From positions 124,001 to 188,000 of the forward strand of contig CANLUC010000002.1 of assembly GCA_947494195.1 (NCBI GenBank): DNA of 64,000 nt. Reading direction: 5' to 3'. The notes under the pieces were generated by a model. The model did no database searches and had not been told where the DNA came from. It saw only the letters and a list, made by a program, of their open reading frames with translations. Of the stretch, positions 16,684 to 24,819 are shown in pieces; within the stretch, counting starts at the first letter, position 1, and each line of letters opens with the position of its first letter. A program made the translations under genes and the position numbers. The stretch is from an uncultured Nesterenkonia sp. GTDB taxonomy: Bacteria > Actinomycetota > Actinomycetes > Actinomycetales > Micrococcaceae.

Positions 16684-17333
16684 GGTGCTTCCTCCGCGTC
16701 TGGATCGGGTCTCGGCTGGCCCACATCACAGTAGCTGAGAAACCGCTTTCTGTCGTGCACCGAAGCGTGACCGCCGAGCGCCAGGATCCGGCCCGCCCCA
16801 TTGGACACCAGGTGAAGCACCGCCTCGCGGGCAGCCGCCCGGGAATCGATGAACACACGGTCGGTGCGGTGCTGCTCCACCTCACCGATCAGCACGACTG
16901 GGGGCAGATGGTCCAGATGTTCGACCACGCTGTCCTCGAGCCGCACCGGGTTCAGGATCATGCCATCGATCTGGTGCGTGCGCGCGCGCGTGACGAGCTC
17001 GTGCTCACGGGCAGGCTCGGCGGCGGTCTCCTCCACCTGGACCACCCATCCCCGCGCGTGAGCGGCCTCCACCACCGCGTGGGTGATGCTCGCGGAGAAC
17101 GCCGTCGCCAGATCGGGCAGCGCCAGACCGATCACCCCGGTCCTGCCGTTGCGCAGTCCGCGAGCGCTGAAGTTCGGGACGAAATCCAGCTCACGCATGG
17201 CCTGCTCCACCCGAAGTCGAGTGGGTTCGCGGACCTGCGCGGTACCGGTGAGCACATTGGAGACCGTCTTCGGAGAGACACCCGCGCGCTCGGCAACATG
17301 GCGCATGGTCGGCCGAGCGCTCGGTGGAGTCAT
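16647..17333 (-). CDS. Truncated LacI-family regulator
   Basis: The frame encodes 228 residues where full LacI proteins have about 340. The helix-turn-helix (TMRHVAERAGVSPKTVSNVL, about 9-28) and most of the first effector subdomain are normal up to GAGRILALGGHAS near residue 192. From there the frame runs through the operator and leader of the aldehyde dehydrogenase gene (VHDRKRFLSYCDVG) and ends inside its start. The C-terminal subdomain needed for ligand binding and dimerisation is missing. It looks like a deletion or rearrangement scar. A residual DNA-binding product is possible but probably not inducible. Confidence 0.75.
   Translation of the reverse strand: MTPPSARPTMRHVAERAGVSPKTVSNVLTGTAQVREPTRLRVEQAMRELDFVPNFSARGLRNGRTGVIGLALPDLATAFSASITHAVVEAAHARGWVVQVEETAAEPAREHELVTRARTHQIDGMILNPVRLEDSVVEHLDHLPPVVLIGEVEQHRTDRVFIDSRAAAREAVLHLVSNGAGRILALGGHASVHDRKRFLSYCDVGQPRPDPDAEEAPWERSKRPPATR
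16739..16750. promoter_or_regulatory. LacI-type operator upstream of semialdehyde dehydrogenase
   Basis: GAAACCGCTTTC, identical to the tandem sites at 9687-9712. It lies 56 bases before the ALDH start and inside the 3' part of the truncated lacI frame. Confidence 0.7.
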
Positions 17334-17438
17334 GGTCTCAAGCTTATGCGGGCGCGACGGCGCCAGCGATGCGTGACCGCCGAATCCCGGCTGGCCGCCG
17401 CGCCACGGCTGGTCACTCTGCCACCGCTGGCCACTGCG

Positions 17439-18548
17439 TCACCGCTGGTCCAGCGGCACCGCGCTTGGACGCGCCGCGCGGGACGTGATCGCCACGGAGG
17501 CCCCGGTCTCGGCGGCGGTGAGCACGCCGGCCATCACCTCCAGGACATGCAGCCCCAGCGCCCCCTGCGCCCGGCCGAGCCTGGGGTCGCCGTCGAAGGC
17601 TCCCGACCACAGCAGATCCGCGAGACCATAGCCGCGCGCAGCGCCCACATAACCTCCGGCCACCTCAAGCGACTCCCACTCACCCCGTTCCTGGGCCAGC
17701 TCCACCTTTCCGGCGAAGTGGTTGGGATCCGGAACCGCCAGGGAGGCCTCGGTGCCATGCACCTCGATGGGTGGTGCCTGGCTGGCGGTGCCGTCGAAGC
17801 TCATGACGAGGGTGGAGATGGCGCCCGACTCATGGATCAGTGCACCGGTGATGTGGCTCGGAGTGGAGACCGGCAGGCGTTCCCCGGCGCGCGGGCCGGA
17901 GCCGATCTCGCGTTCGGTGCGCAGCGCACTGGCCGCACCGATCACGGAGACCACAGGACCCAGCAGGGTGACCAGACTGGTGACGTAATAGGGACCCATA
18001 TCCAGCAGCGGGCCGCCGCCGGGCTGGTAGTAGAAGTCCGGGTTCGGATGCCAGCGCTCATGACCTGGAGTGACCATGGTGGCCACGGCGCTCATCGGTG
18101 TGCCGATGCGGCCAGCGTCCACCGCGGCGCGGGCGGTCTGGATGCCCGTGCCGAGCACGGTGTCCGGTGCGCTGCCCATCACGACGCCGGCTGCCTCTGC
18201 TGCGGCGAGCATCGCCTGACCCTCGGCGACAGTGGCGGCGAAGGGCTTCTCCACATAGACGCCCTTGCCCGCAGCGATCGCCGCAAGCGAGGTCTCGGCA
18301 TGGGCGCGCGGGATGGTCAGGTTGATCACGGCCTCGACCTCCGGGTCGGCCAGAAGCTGATCCACGCTCACCCCCTGGGCTCCCCCTGTCTCAGCAACCT
18401 GCCGGGCACGGTCGAGATCCAGGTCTGCCACGACGAGCAGGTTCAGATCCTCCACCCGGTTCAGCGTCTCGATGTACTGGCTGCTGATGTTGCCGGCCCC
18501 GATGAGACCGACGTTGAGCCGACGCGCGGCTGACGCTGCGCCGCTCAT
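17439..18548 (-). CDS. Gfo/Idh/MocA-family oxidoreductase
   Basis: A 369-residue protein with Rossmann motif GLIGAGNISSQY starting at about residue 13, and the EKPFAA lysine motif near 100. The C-terminal domain contains a GPYY-type segment (LLDMGPYYVTSL) where family members often carry active-site residues. ATG 18548 overlaps the stop of the thuA-like gene as ATGA, which defines the start. It belongs to a three-gene set with the ThuA protein and another Gfo/Idh/MocA protein, a combination common in catabolism of sugars and inositol-like compounds. Substrate not known. Confidence 0.85.
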   Translation of the reverse strand: MSGAASAARRLNVGLIGAGNISSQYIETLNRVEDLNLLVVADLDLDRARQVAETGGAQGVSVDQLLADPEVEAVINLTIPRAHAETSLAAIAAGKGVYVEKPFAATVAEGQAMLAAAEAAGVVMGSAPDTVLGTGIQTARAAVDAGRIGTPMSAVATMVTPGHERWHPNPDFYYQPGGGPLLDMGPYYVTSLVTLLGPVVSVIGAASALRTEREIGSGPRAGERLPVSTPSHITGALIHESGAISTLVMSFDGTASQAPPIEVHGTEASLAVPDPNHFAGKVELAQERGEWESLEVAGGYVGAARGYGLADLLWSGAFDGDPRLGRAQGALGLHVLEVMAGVLTAAETGASVAITSRAARPSAVPLDQR

Positions 18549-19237
18549 CGGCTTGCCCACAGCATGCCGCGCTCGATCATGGTGCGCACGTTCTGATTCT
18601 CCAGCACCTCGACACGGTGGCCCGGGGTGGAGACGAACACGCGACCACTGCCCCAGCGGCGGGTCCAGATCGCCGGGTTCACATGCGGCTTCTCCCATTC
18701 GTCGAACTCGCGCTTCGGCAGAGTGGTGGTGGCGAGCACGTCGATGAGCTGATCGTGGAGCACCCAGTACTGCTCGGTGACCAGATCGAAGCTCTCGATT
18801 CCCCGGGTGATGGGGTGATCCGCGGCCTCGGGAAGGATGTCGATGCGGTGAGGGGTGTAGTAGTCGGACTGCTCGCCGGTGCGCTCATCGGGGTGCACGG
18901 CGGGGTGGTGGGCGAACTGCCCGCCCACCAGCTGCAGGTAGGCATCGCTGGCGCGGTAGGAGTCAGCGATGCCACCGTGCCATCCGGCCAGCCCGGCGCC
19001 ACCGGCAACGGCCTTGCGCAGACCCGCGACCTGGTCCTTCTCAATGGTGGACATGGTCATGCACTGCACGATCAGATCCACTGAGTCCATGGTCGAGGCA
19101 TCGGCGTAGACCTCCGGGGACTCGTGGATCTCGGTCTCGTAGCCGTTCTCCTGCAGGAATGGCAGGAACATCTCGGTGGCCTCCACGGGCTGATGCCCGT
19201 CCCAGCCGCCACGGACGATGAGTGCTTTCTTGGTCAT
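18545..19237 (-). CDS. ThuA-domain protein
   Basis: A 230-residue protein matching the ThuA family, a glutamine-amidotransferase-like fold first linked to trehalose utilisation. Family landmarks are ALIVRGGWDGHQP (5-17), the LAGWHGG loop near 84-90, GGQFAHHPAVHP near 105 and STPGHRVEVLENQNVR near the C-terminus. Its biochemical role is not settled for the family. It is translationally coupled to the oxidoreductase downstream by an ATGA overlap and follows another oxidoreductase by about 50 bases, so all three probably act on one sugar. Confidence 0.85.
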   Translation of the reverse strand: MTKKALIVRGGWDGHQPVEATEMFLPFLQENGYETEIHESPEVYADASTMDSVDLIVQCMTMSTIEKDQVAGLRKAVAGGAGLAGWHGGIADSYRASDAYLQLVGGQFAHHPAVHPDERTGEQSDYYTPHRIDILPEAADHPITRGIESFDLVTEQYWVLHDQLIDVLATTTLPKREFDEWEKPHVNPAIWTRRWGSGRVFVSTPGHRVEVLENQNVRTMIERGMLWASR

Positions 19238-19288
19238 GTTCTCTCTCTGTGTCGAGTTCTCGCTGCTGATCAGGTCCCCCGCCCGGAA

Positions 19289-20512
19289 CTATGCGCTCCG
19301 GTGCACCGGGGTGTATCGACTGTCGTCGCCGGCGCTGGATTCCACGGCGTGGAGCACGCGCTGCACGGTCAGCGCGTCGCTGAAGTCTGGGCGCGGGCTG
19401 GCGTCGGACTCCAGGGCGGCGACGACGTCGGCCACCTGGTGCACGAAGAGGTCCCCGTAGCCCAGACCATGCCCCACCGGCCACCAGTGATCGGTATAGG
19501 GGTGGACGGCGTCGGTGACCTGGATCGTGCGGAAGCCCTGTGCTGCCTGGTCCTCGCGACCGTCGAAGTATTCGAGCTGGTTCATCCGCTCGAAGTCGAA
19601 GGCGATGGATCCAAGGCTGCCGTTGATCTCCAGGCGGTTGGCGTTGCGTCGTCCCAGCGCGAAGCGGGTGGACTCGAAGACCCCGATCGCTCCGCCGCTG
19701 AACCGTGCGGTGAAGGCGGCGGCGTCGTCGACCGTCACCGGGCCGCGCTGCGCTCCTGCCGCCGCGCTGCCGCCGAGGCCTTCGGCGGTGCCCGCCACCG
19801 GGCGGGATTCGACGAAGGTGTGCATCATGGCCGAGACGCCCTCGATCTGCTGCCCGGAGACCCACTGGGCGGCGTCGACCGAATGTGCACCGATGTCACC
19901 GAGCGCGCCGCTTCCGGCCTTGTCCTTGTCCAGCCGCCAGTTCAGCGGGGCGTCAGCGTCGCTGAGCCAGTCCTGCAGATACTGTGCGCGCACGTGGCGG
20001 ATCTCGCCGAGTCGACCCTCCTCCACGAAGCGCTTCGCCAGAGCCAGTGCCGGGGTGCGGCGGTAGCTGAAACCGCAGAAGCTGCGCACGCCGTGGGCGG
20101 CCGCCTTCTTCGCCGCCGCGGTCATCGCTTCTGCCTCGCTCACCGAGTTCGCCAGCGGCTTCTCGCAGAGCACATGCTTGCCGGCGGCCAGCGCCGCGAG
20201 CGCGATCTCCGCGTGTGTGTTGCCCGGGGTGCAGATGTCGACGATGTCGATGTCCTCACGCTCGACGGCGCGGCGCCAGTCGGCCTCGATCTCGGCTATC
20301 TCCAGGCGGTCGGCGGCCGCGCGGGTGCGCTTCTCGTCGCGACCGACCAGCACCGCCACTTCCGGGGTGCGGGTCATCGGGAAGAAGCGTGGCGCCGTGC
20401 GCCAGGCGTGGGTATGCGCCACTCCCATGAACGCGTGACCGATGATCGCGACGCGCAGGCCGGACCTTTCGGCGCGTGTGCTCAACGGCTGGTCTTCGAT
20501 TGGCTCAGTCAC
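19289..20512 (-). CDS. Gfo/Idh/MocA-family oxidoreductase
   Basis: A 407-residue oxidoreductase. The nucleotide motif is slightly unusual (AIIGHAFMGVAHTHAW, about 22-37). DICTPGNTHAEIA and CEKPLANS (near 118-125) follow the family pattern, and GDIGAHSVDAAQW near 205 provides the conserved His. GTG 20512 has GGGAG upstream. It is the first gene of the ThuA cluster. It shares the fold but little obvious sequence with the two other Gfo/Idh/MocA proteins in this window, so it probably has a different substrate or step. Confidence 0.87.
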   Translation of the reverse strand: MTEPIEDQPLSTRAERSGLRVAIIGHAFMGVAHTHAWRTAPRFFPMTRTPEVAVLVGRDEKRTRAAADRLEIAEIEADWRRAVEREDIDIVDICTPGNTHAEIALAALAAGKHVLCEKPLANSVSEAEAMTAAAKKAAAHGVRSFCGFSYRRTPALALAKRFVEEGRLGEIRHVRAQYLQDWLSDADAPLNWRLDKDKAGSGALGDIGAHSVDAAQWVSGQQIEGVSAMMHTFVESRPVAGTAEGLGGSAAAGAQRGPVTVDDAAAFTARFSGGAIGVFESTRFALGRRNANRLEINGSLGSIAFDFERMNQLEYFDGREDQAAQGFRTIQVTDAVHPYTDHWWPVGHGLGYGDLFVHQVADVVAALESDASPRPDFSDALTVQRVLHAVESSAGDDSRYTPVHRSA

Positions 20513-20596
20513 TCAGACTCCCTTGCAGCGGCAGGACTGTTGTTCGTTTCAACCTTACGCTGTGTGGCCCGAGACACGTTGCCGCGAAACCCGTGC

Positions 20597-21100
20597 TCAG
20601 GCCAGGTTCTCCAGCGCTGAGCCGTTGCCGAGGTTCTGCGCCGAGATCACGCTGAGCTTGCCGTTGGTCTCGAGCACCACCGCGGCGACCGAGGACAGAT
20701 CGCCGGCACCGCTGCTGCGCACCGCCTGGAAGACCTCGGACTCCGCCAGCCGGTTTCTGCGCAGCGTCTCGTGGCGCAGCTCCCCGTGCCAGAGGACCAC
20801 CGCGGGGCGTGCCGTGATGACGGTGCGAAACGCGGGTGCCCGGGAGGAGATCCACGCCAGCACGAACTGCAGGCCGGCGAGCAGGATCAGCGCGAAGGCG
20901 CCTTCGGTCCACGAAACGTCGCTGCTGAGCAGGATGGTCGCCAGCGTGGAGCCCAGGGCGACCGTCACGATGAAGTCGAAGGCGTTGAGCTGGCTCAGGG
21001 TTCGTTTGCCCGAGAGTCGAATCACCAGGACGAGCACCGCGTAGGCGGCGACTCCGACAAACAGGGTCCGTCCCAGGTCCGCCCAGGTGTCAAACCACAT
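20597..21100 (-). CDS. DUF421 (YetF-like) membrane protein
   Basis: A 167-residue protein with two to three N-terminal membrane helices (about 10-75) containing the family signature LSGKRTLSQLNAFDFIVTVALGS, then a small cytoplasmic domain with a WHGELRHETLRRNRLAESEV segment. ATG 21100 is chosen because the first helix starts soon after and AGGAGCAGGTG precedes it; the longer frame upstream has no homology. The function of the family is not established. It lies between unrelated metabolic genes on the same strand. Confidence 0.83.
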   Translation of the reverse strand: MWFDTWADLGRTLFVGVAAYAVLVLVIRLSGKRTLSQLNAFDFIVTVALGSTLATILLSSDVSWTEGAFALILLAGLQFVLAWISSRAPAFRTVITARPAVVLWHGELRHETLRRNRLAESEVFQAVRSSGAGDLSSVAAVVLETNGKLSVISAQNLGNGSALENLA

Positions 21101-21113
21101 AATGCACCTGCTC

Positions 21114-22385
21114 CTATTCTGTTGGAGCGGCGCCGAAGAGCATCCGCTCCAGGAAGTCATTGCGGAAGGTGCCGGTGGGATCCAGGCGCTCCGTGAGTTC
21201 TCTGAACTGGTCCAGCTGCGGGTACAGCGCGGCGATGTCGGTGGTGACGAAGCGCTTGCCCCAGTGCGGCCGTGCACCCAGCGGAAGCAGCTGCTCCTCG
21301 ATCTTCACCAGCACCTCGGCAACCTCTTCCGGGAGCTGGCGCCAGGTGAAGTGGAAGGCCACGGTGTCGCGGCCCGAAGCCCCGCTCATCCACTGCTCAT
21401 CGGCAGCCATCGTCCGGATCTCGGTGATCAGCAGCAGCGGTTCGATCTCCGCGGCGAGCTGACGGACCTTGCGCAGCCCCTCAGTCGCATGCTCGCGCGG
21501 CAGCAGGTACTCACTCTGCAGCTCCTCGCCATTGCTCGGTGTGAAGTCCAGCCGGAAGTGCGGCAGACGCTGGTCCCAGCTGCCCCACTGACCACACTGG
21601 TCCGTGGCGTACTCGGCGGGCCCCTCGGCGAGACCGATGTCCTGGGTCAGGGCCGAGACCCCGAGCACCTCAGCGGGCGGCTCCTGCGTGGACTTCATCC
21701 ACACCATCCCGAAATCCTCCCCGGTCCACCGGGTGAACAGGCTCACGCTGTACGCGGAGCTGGTCAGCTCATCGAACTCGTCCAGCACGCCGTCCCAGCT
21801 GACTCCTGCATAGACGTCCTGGCGCACCTGGAAGGTGGGAATGACATCGAGGGTGAGCTGGGTGACGACGCCCAGTGCGCCGAGGCTGACCACCGCGCCG
21901 TCGAAGTCTGGCTCTCCGCGGGTGAAGGTGCGCACGCTGCCGTCGGCGAGGACCATCTCCAGGCTGCGCACGGAGGAGGCCAGCGGCTGATTGCCGTCCC
22001 CGGAACCATGCGTTCCGGTGGCGACGGTTCCCGCCACGGTGATGTGCGGCAGCGACGCCATGTTCGGCAGCGCCCAGCCTTCGGCCTGCAGCGCCGCAGC
22101 GAGGTCACCGTACCGCGTGGAGGCGTCGAGGGTCACGGTGCCCGCCTCCGCGTCCAGTTCGAAGATCCGCGGCATGTCGGTGAGTTCGATCAGCGTGCCG
22201 GTCGTATCGGCCACGGAGCTGAAGCTGTGCCTGCTGCCCAGCGCCTTGACCCGCTCAGACGCGGCAATGATCTCGCTGAGCTCGGCCACGGAGCGCGGCC
22301 GCTCCAGTCGACTGGCGGAGTACGTCAGGTTCTTCGCCCAGTTCAGCTGGGTCTCCTGCGGGTCCTGGCTGCTGCTCTTCTCCAC
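21114..22385 (-). CDS. FAD-dependent alditol oxidase-like protein
   Basis: A 423-residue VAO/PCMH-family oxidase. The FAD domain has KALGSRHSFSSVADT with His 53, the residue covalently flavinylated in alditol oxidases, and VAGTVATGTHGSGDGN. The C-terminal domain ends with HWGKRF and LDPTGTFRNDF, as in aldonolactone and alditol oxidases. Length agrees with AldO (about 418). It would oxidise an alditol or aldonolactone with oxygen to give H2O2. GTG 22385 has AGGAAGG 6 bases upstream and is preferred to the TTG at 22418. The neighbouring SMP-30 lactonase is compatible with sugar oxidation. Confidence 0.82.
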   Translation of the reverse strand: MEKSSSQDPQETQLNWAKNLTYSASRLERPRSVAELSEIIAASERVKALGSRHSFSSVADTTGTLIELTDMPRIFELDAEAGTVTLDASTRYGDLAAALQAEGWALPNMASLPHITVAGTVATGTHGSGDGNQPLASSVRSLEMVLADGSVRTFTRGEPDFDGAVVSLGALGVVTQLTLDVIPTFQVRQDVYAGVSWDGVLDEFDELTSSAYSVSLFTRWTGEDFGMVWMKSTQEPPAEVLGVSALTQDIGLAEGPAEYATDQCGQWGSWDQRLPHFRLDFTPSNGEELQSEYLLPREHATEGLRKVRQLAAEIEPLLLITEIRTMAADEQWMSGASGRDTVAFHFTWRQLPEEVAEVLVKIEEQLLPLGARPHWGKRFVTTDIAALYPQLDQFRELTERLDPTGTFRNDFLERMLFGAAPTE

Positions 22386-22474
22386 GCGGTTCCTTCCTGG
22401 AACGTTCTTGCTCGTCAAGTTCTTCGGTCCGCTCGTGGCCCACCCCGTGACGGGGACGCCCGACGACGGCGGAC

Positions 22475-23455
22475 CTACTGTGGCCTGCGGTTGTAGCTTA
22501 CGGCTGGTCGGCCCGCGACGCTGACCTCGGCGGTGATCACGCGCCCATCATGACGCGTGGGTGAGTCGAGGTGCTGCGTGGCGGAGGTGACGATGACTCG
22601 GTAGGGGGCCGATGCGCTGATCGCGATGCTGGTGGGCTGACGCACCGGCACCTCGATGCGTTCAAGGAGCTCGCCTGCCGGTGAATAGCGATGCAGACAG
22701 GACCCGCCCCAGACAGCGGACCACAGGCAGTCCTCGGCGTCCACGGTCATCCCATCGGGCCCGCCCTCGCTGACGTGGACGAACTCTTCCCCGGGGCCGA
22801 GGTCTCCGGTGGCCGGGTCCACGGGGAAGCGGCGGATCCACCCCGTGGTGGTCTCGGCCAGGTACATGGTGGCACCGTCGGCGGTGAAGGCCGGCCCGTT
22901 CGGGATCGCCAGGTCCTCGAGGATGATGTGGATCGAGCCGTCTGGGTCCAGACGCAGCAGGAACCCGTAGCCTGGGTCGCCGTCGTAGGTCATGGCGCCG
23001 GCCCAGAACCGTCCGTGCGGATCGGCCACCGCGTCGTTCATGCGCAGCGGAACCTCGGCCCGGCCAGCCGCCGGGTCACCGAGCCGCTGGACGATCTGCA
23101 GTCCCCCGGCATCCTGCTGACCCAGCAGCACGAGTCCCTCGCCGAGCGCGGCCACCCAGCGGGCAGACGCCTCAGCCGGACCCCCCTCCTGGTGCAGTGG
23201 TGCGACGGCGCCCAGCGGCTCATTCAGCGCGGCGCGCTGCGTGAGTCCGGACCCGGGATGGCCGCTGGTGGAATAGAGACCGCCGTCGATGATGTCGACG
23301 ACCACGAACTGGTGTTCTTCTGCGGCACCAGCGTTCTGCCCCGGAAGGCCAGGTTCGAGGAAGCGCGCTCCCTCACCCAGGTGGAGCCGTCGCTCATCCA
23401 CCGGCGTCCATTCGGAGGTCACCACTGAGGGCTGTGCAGCGTCATGTGTATTCAC
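22475..23455 (-). CDS. SMP-30/gluconolactonase-family protein
   Basis: A 326-residue six-bladed beta-propeller protein. The expected metal-site residues are visible: Glu 28 (LGEGA), Asn in RMNDAVADPHGRFW, Asn in AIPNGPAF and Asp in GGPDGMTVDAEDCLW. Members hydrolyse sugar lactones. The segment DQQDAGGLQ-like region near 110 to 120 is more divergent than usual. GTG 23455 has AGGAT upstream. Upstream of the alditol oxidase on the same strand, it may open lactones made by sugar oxidation. Confidence 0.85.
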   Translation of the reverse strand: MNTHDAAQPSVVTSEWTPVDERRLHLGEGARFLEPGLPGQNAGAAEEHQFVVVDIIDGGLYSTSGHPGSGLTQRAALNEPLGAVAPLHQEGGPAEASARWVAALGEGLVLLGQQDAGGLQIVQRLGDPAAGRAEVPLRMNDAVADPHGRFWAGAMTYDGDPGYGFLLRLDPDGSIHIILEDLAIPNGPAFTADGATMYLAETTTGWIRRFPVDPATGDLGPGEEFVHVSEGGPDGMTVDAEDCLWSAVWGGSCLHRYSPAGELLERIEVPVRQPTSIAISASAPYRVIVTSATQHLDSPTRHDGRVITAEVSVAGRPAVSYNRRPQ

Positions 23456-23584
23456 GTGATCATCCTGTCAGACGGCTCACGCGTCGGCGGAGCGATGGGT
23501 GGGAGTTTCGCGGGGCGCCGCGTGATGGTCGCAGCATGGGCTGAGCGGCGTGACGTGGTGAGCAGTTCCCGCCCACTACGCAGA

Positions 23585-23618
23585 AGGCCGCCCCCGGTGC
23601 AGTCACCGGGAGCGGCCT
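23585..23618 (-). terminator. Terminator-like hairpin after the monosaccharide permease gene
   Basis: AGGCCGCTCCCGGTG and CACCGGGGGCGGCCT (as read on the minus strand) flank a 4-base loop, with one mismatch in 15 bp. It lies 16 bases after the permease stop. There is no U-run, as is common for actinobacterial terminators. Confidence 0.65.
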
Positions 23619-23634
23619 CTGGCATGAAGAAGGG

Positions 23635-24816
23635 TCAGCTGCTCACAGACGCCCGCTTCTTGCTCCAGACGTCGTAGGCCACGGCGAGCACGAGGACCAC
23701 GCCGCGCACCACGTTCTGCGTGGACTGGTCGATGCCCATGATCTGCATGCCGTTGGACATCACCGCCATGATCAGGCCGCCGATGATGGCGCCCTGGACC
23801 TTGCCGACGCCGCCGGTGACCGCCGCGCCGCCGATGAAGGCCGCAGCGATGGCGTCCAGCTCGAACATGTTGCCCGCCGCGGGCTGCGCCGAGTTCGAGC
23901 GAGCCGAGTAGACGATGCCGGCGATGGCGGCCAGCACGCCCATGTTCACGAAGAGCAGGAAGTTCACGCGCTTGGTCTTCACGCCGGAGAGCTTGGCGGC
24001 GTCGAGGTTGCCGCCCATGGCGTAGATGTGGCGGCCGAACACGGTGCGCTGGGTCACGAATCCGTAGATCAGCACCAGCGCGGCCAGCAGGACCAGCACA
24101 TAGGGCAGGCCGCGCGAGTTGGCGAGCTGCCAGCCGAAGGCCATGATGACCGAGACCACCAGAATCACCTTGACCGCGAAGAGCCACAGGGCCTCCACCG
24201 GCTGCTTGTACTCGAGCTTGCGCATGCGCGCCCGCCACTGCTGCACGGCGAAGCCGACAGAGGCCAGCGCGAAGATCACCAGCGTGAAGAGGTCATAGCC
24301 GGGTCCGCCGAGCAGACCGTTGGAGAAGCCACCGGCGATCTGCCGGTACTCCTCCGGGAACGGGGAGAGCGAGACGTTGTCCAGCACCTGCATCGCCAGA
24401 CCGCGGAAGATCAGCATGCCCGCGAGGGTCACGATGAACGCGGGGATTCCCACGATCGCCACCCAGAAACCCTGCCAGATCCCGACCAGCACACCGGTGA
24501 TGAGCGCGGCGATGATGCCGACCCACCAGGGCATGCCTTCACGGATGATGACGACGGCGGCCACGCCGCCGGTCAGTGCCACCACCGAACCTACGGAGAG
24601 GTCGATATGGCCGGCGACGATGATCATCACCATGCCGATGGCGAGGATCAGGATGTAGGAGTACTGCAGCACCAGGTTCGTGATGTTCCCTGGGCTCAGC
24701 AGTGTGCCCCCGGTGAGCACCGTGAAGAGCAGGACGATGAGCACGAAGGCGATATAGATGCCGCTCTGACGCATGTTCCGCGTCAAGAGCTCGATTATAT
24801 TAGATGTACCGGTCAT
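23635..24816 (-). CDS. mmsB: Multiple-monosaccharide ABC transporter permease (MmsB/GguB type)
   Basis: A 393-residue CUT2 permease, longer than RbsC because of an extra loop after helix 6 (ARMRKLEYKQPVEALW), as in the xylose/GguB branch. The AGHIDLSVGSVVALTGGVAA and VGIPAFIVTLAGMLIFRG signatures are present, as is GRHIYAMGGNLDAAKLSG before the last helices. It forms the pore of the importer with the ATPase immediately upstream (3-base gap) and the binding lipoprotein. Next to araBDA, L-arabinose is the most likely substrate, possibly with xylose, galactose or glucose. Confidence 0.9.
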   Translation of the reverse strand: MTGTSNIIELLTRNMRQSGIYIAFVLIVLLFTVLTGGTLLSPGNITNLVLQYSYILILAIGMVMIIVAGHIDLSVGSVVALTGGVAAVVIIREGMPWWVGIIAALITGVLVGIWQGFWVAIVGIPAFIVTLAGMLIFRGLAMQVLDNVSLSPFPEEYRQIAGGFSNGLLGGPGYDLFTLVIFALASVGFAVQQWRARMRKLEYKQPVEALWLFAVKVILVVSVIMAFGWQLANSRGLPYVLVLLAALVLIYGFVTQRTVFGRHIYAMGGNLDAAKLSGVKTKRVNFLLFVNMGVLAAIAGIVYSARSNSAQPAAGNMFELDAIAAAFIGGAAVTGGVGKVQGAIIGGLIMAVMSNGMQIMGIDQSTQNVVRGVVLVLAVAYDVWSKKRASVSS

Positions 24817-24819
24817 GCC

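Noticed and set aside
16755..18533. 592-codon plus-strand open frame
   Set aside because: Antisense to the truncated LacI and a Gfo/Idh/MocA gene with clear motifs; its composition (Arg, Gly, His rich) is typical of high-GC shadow frames.
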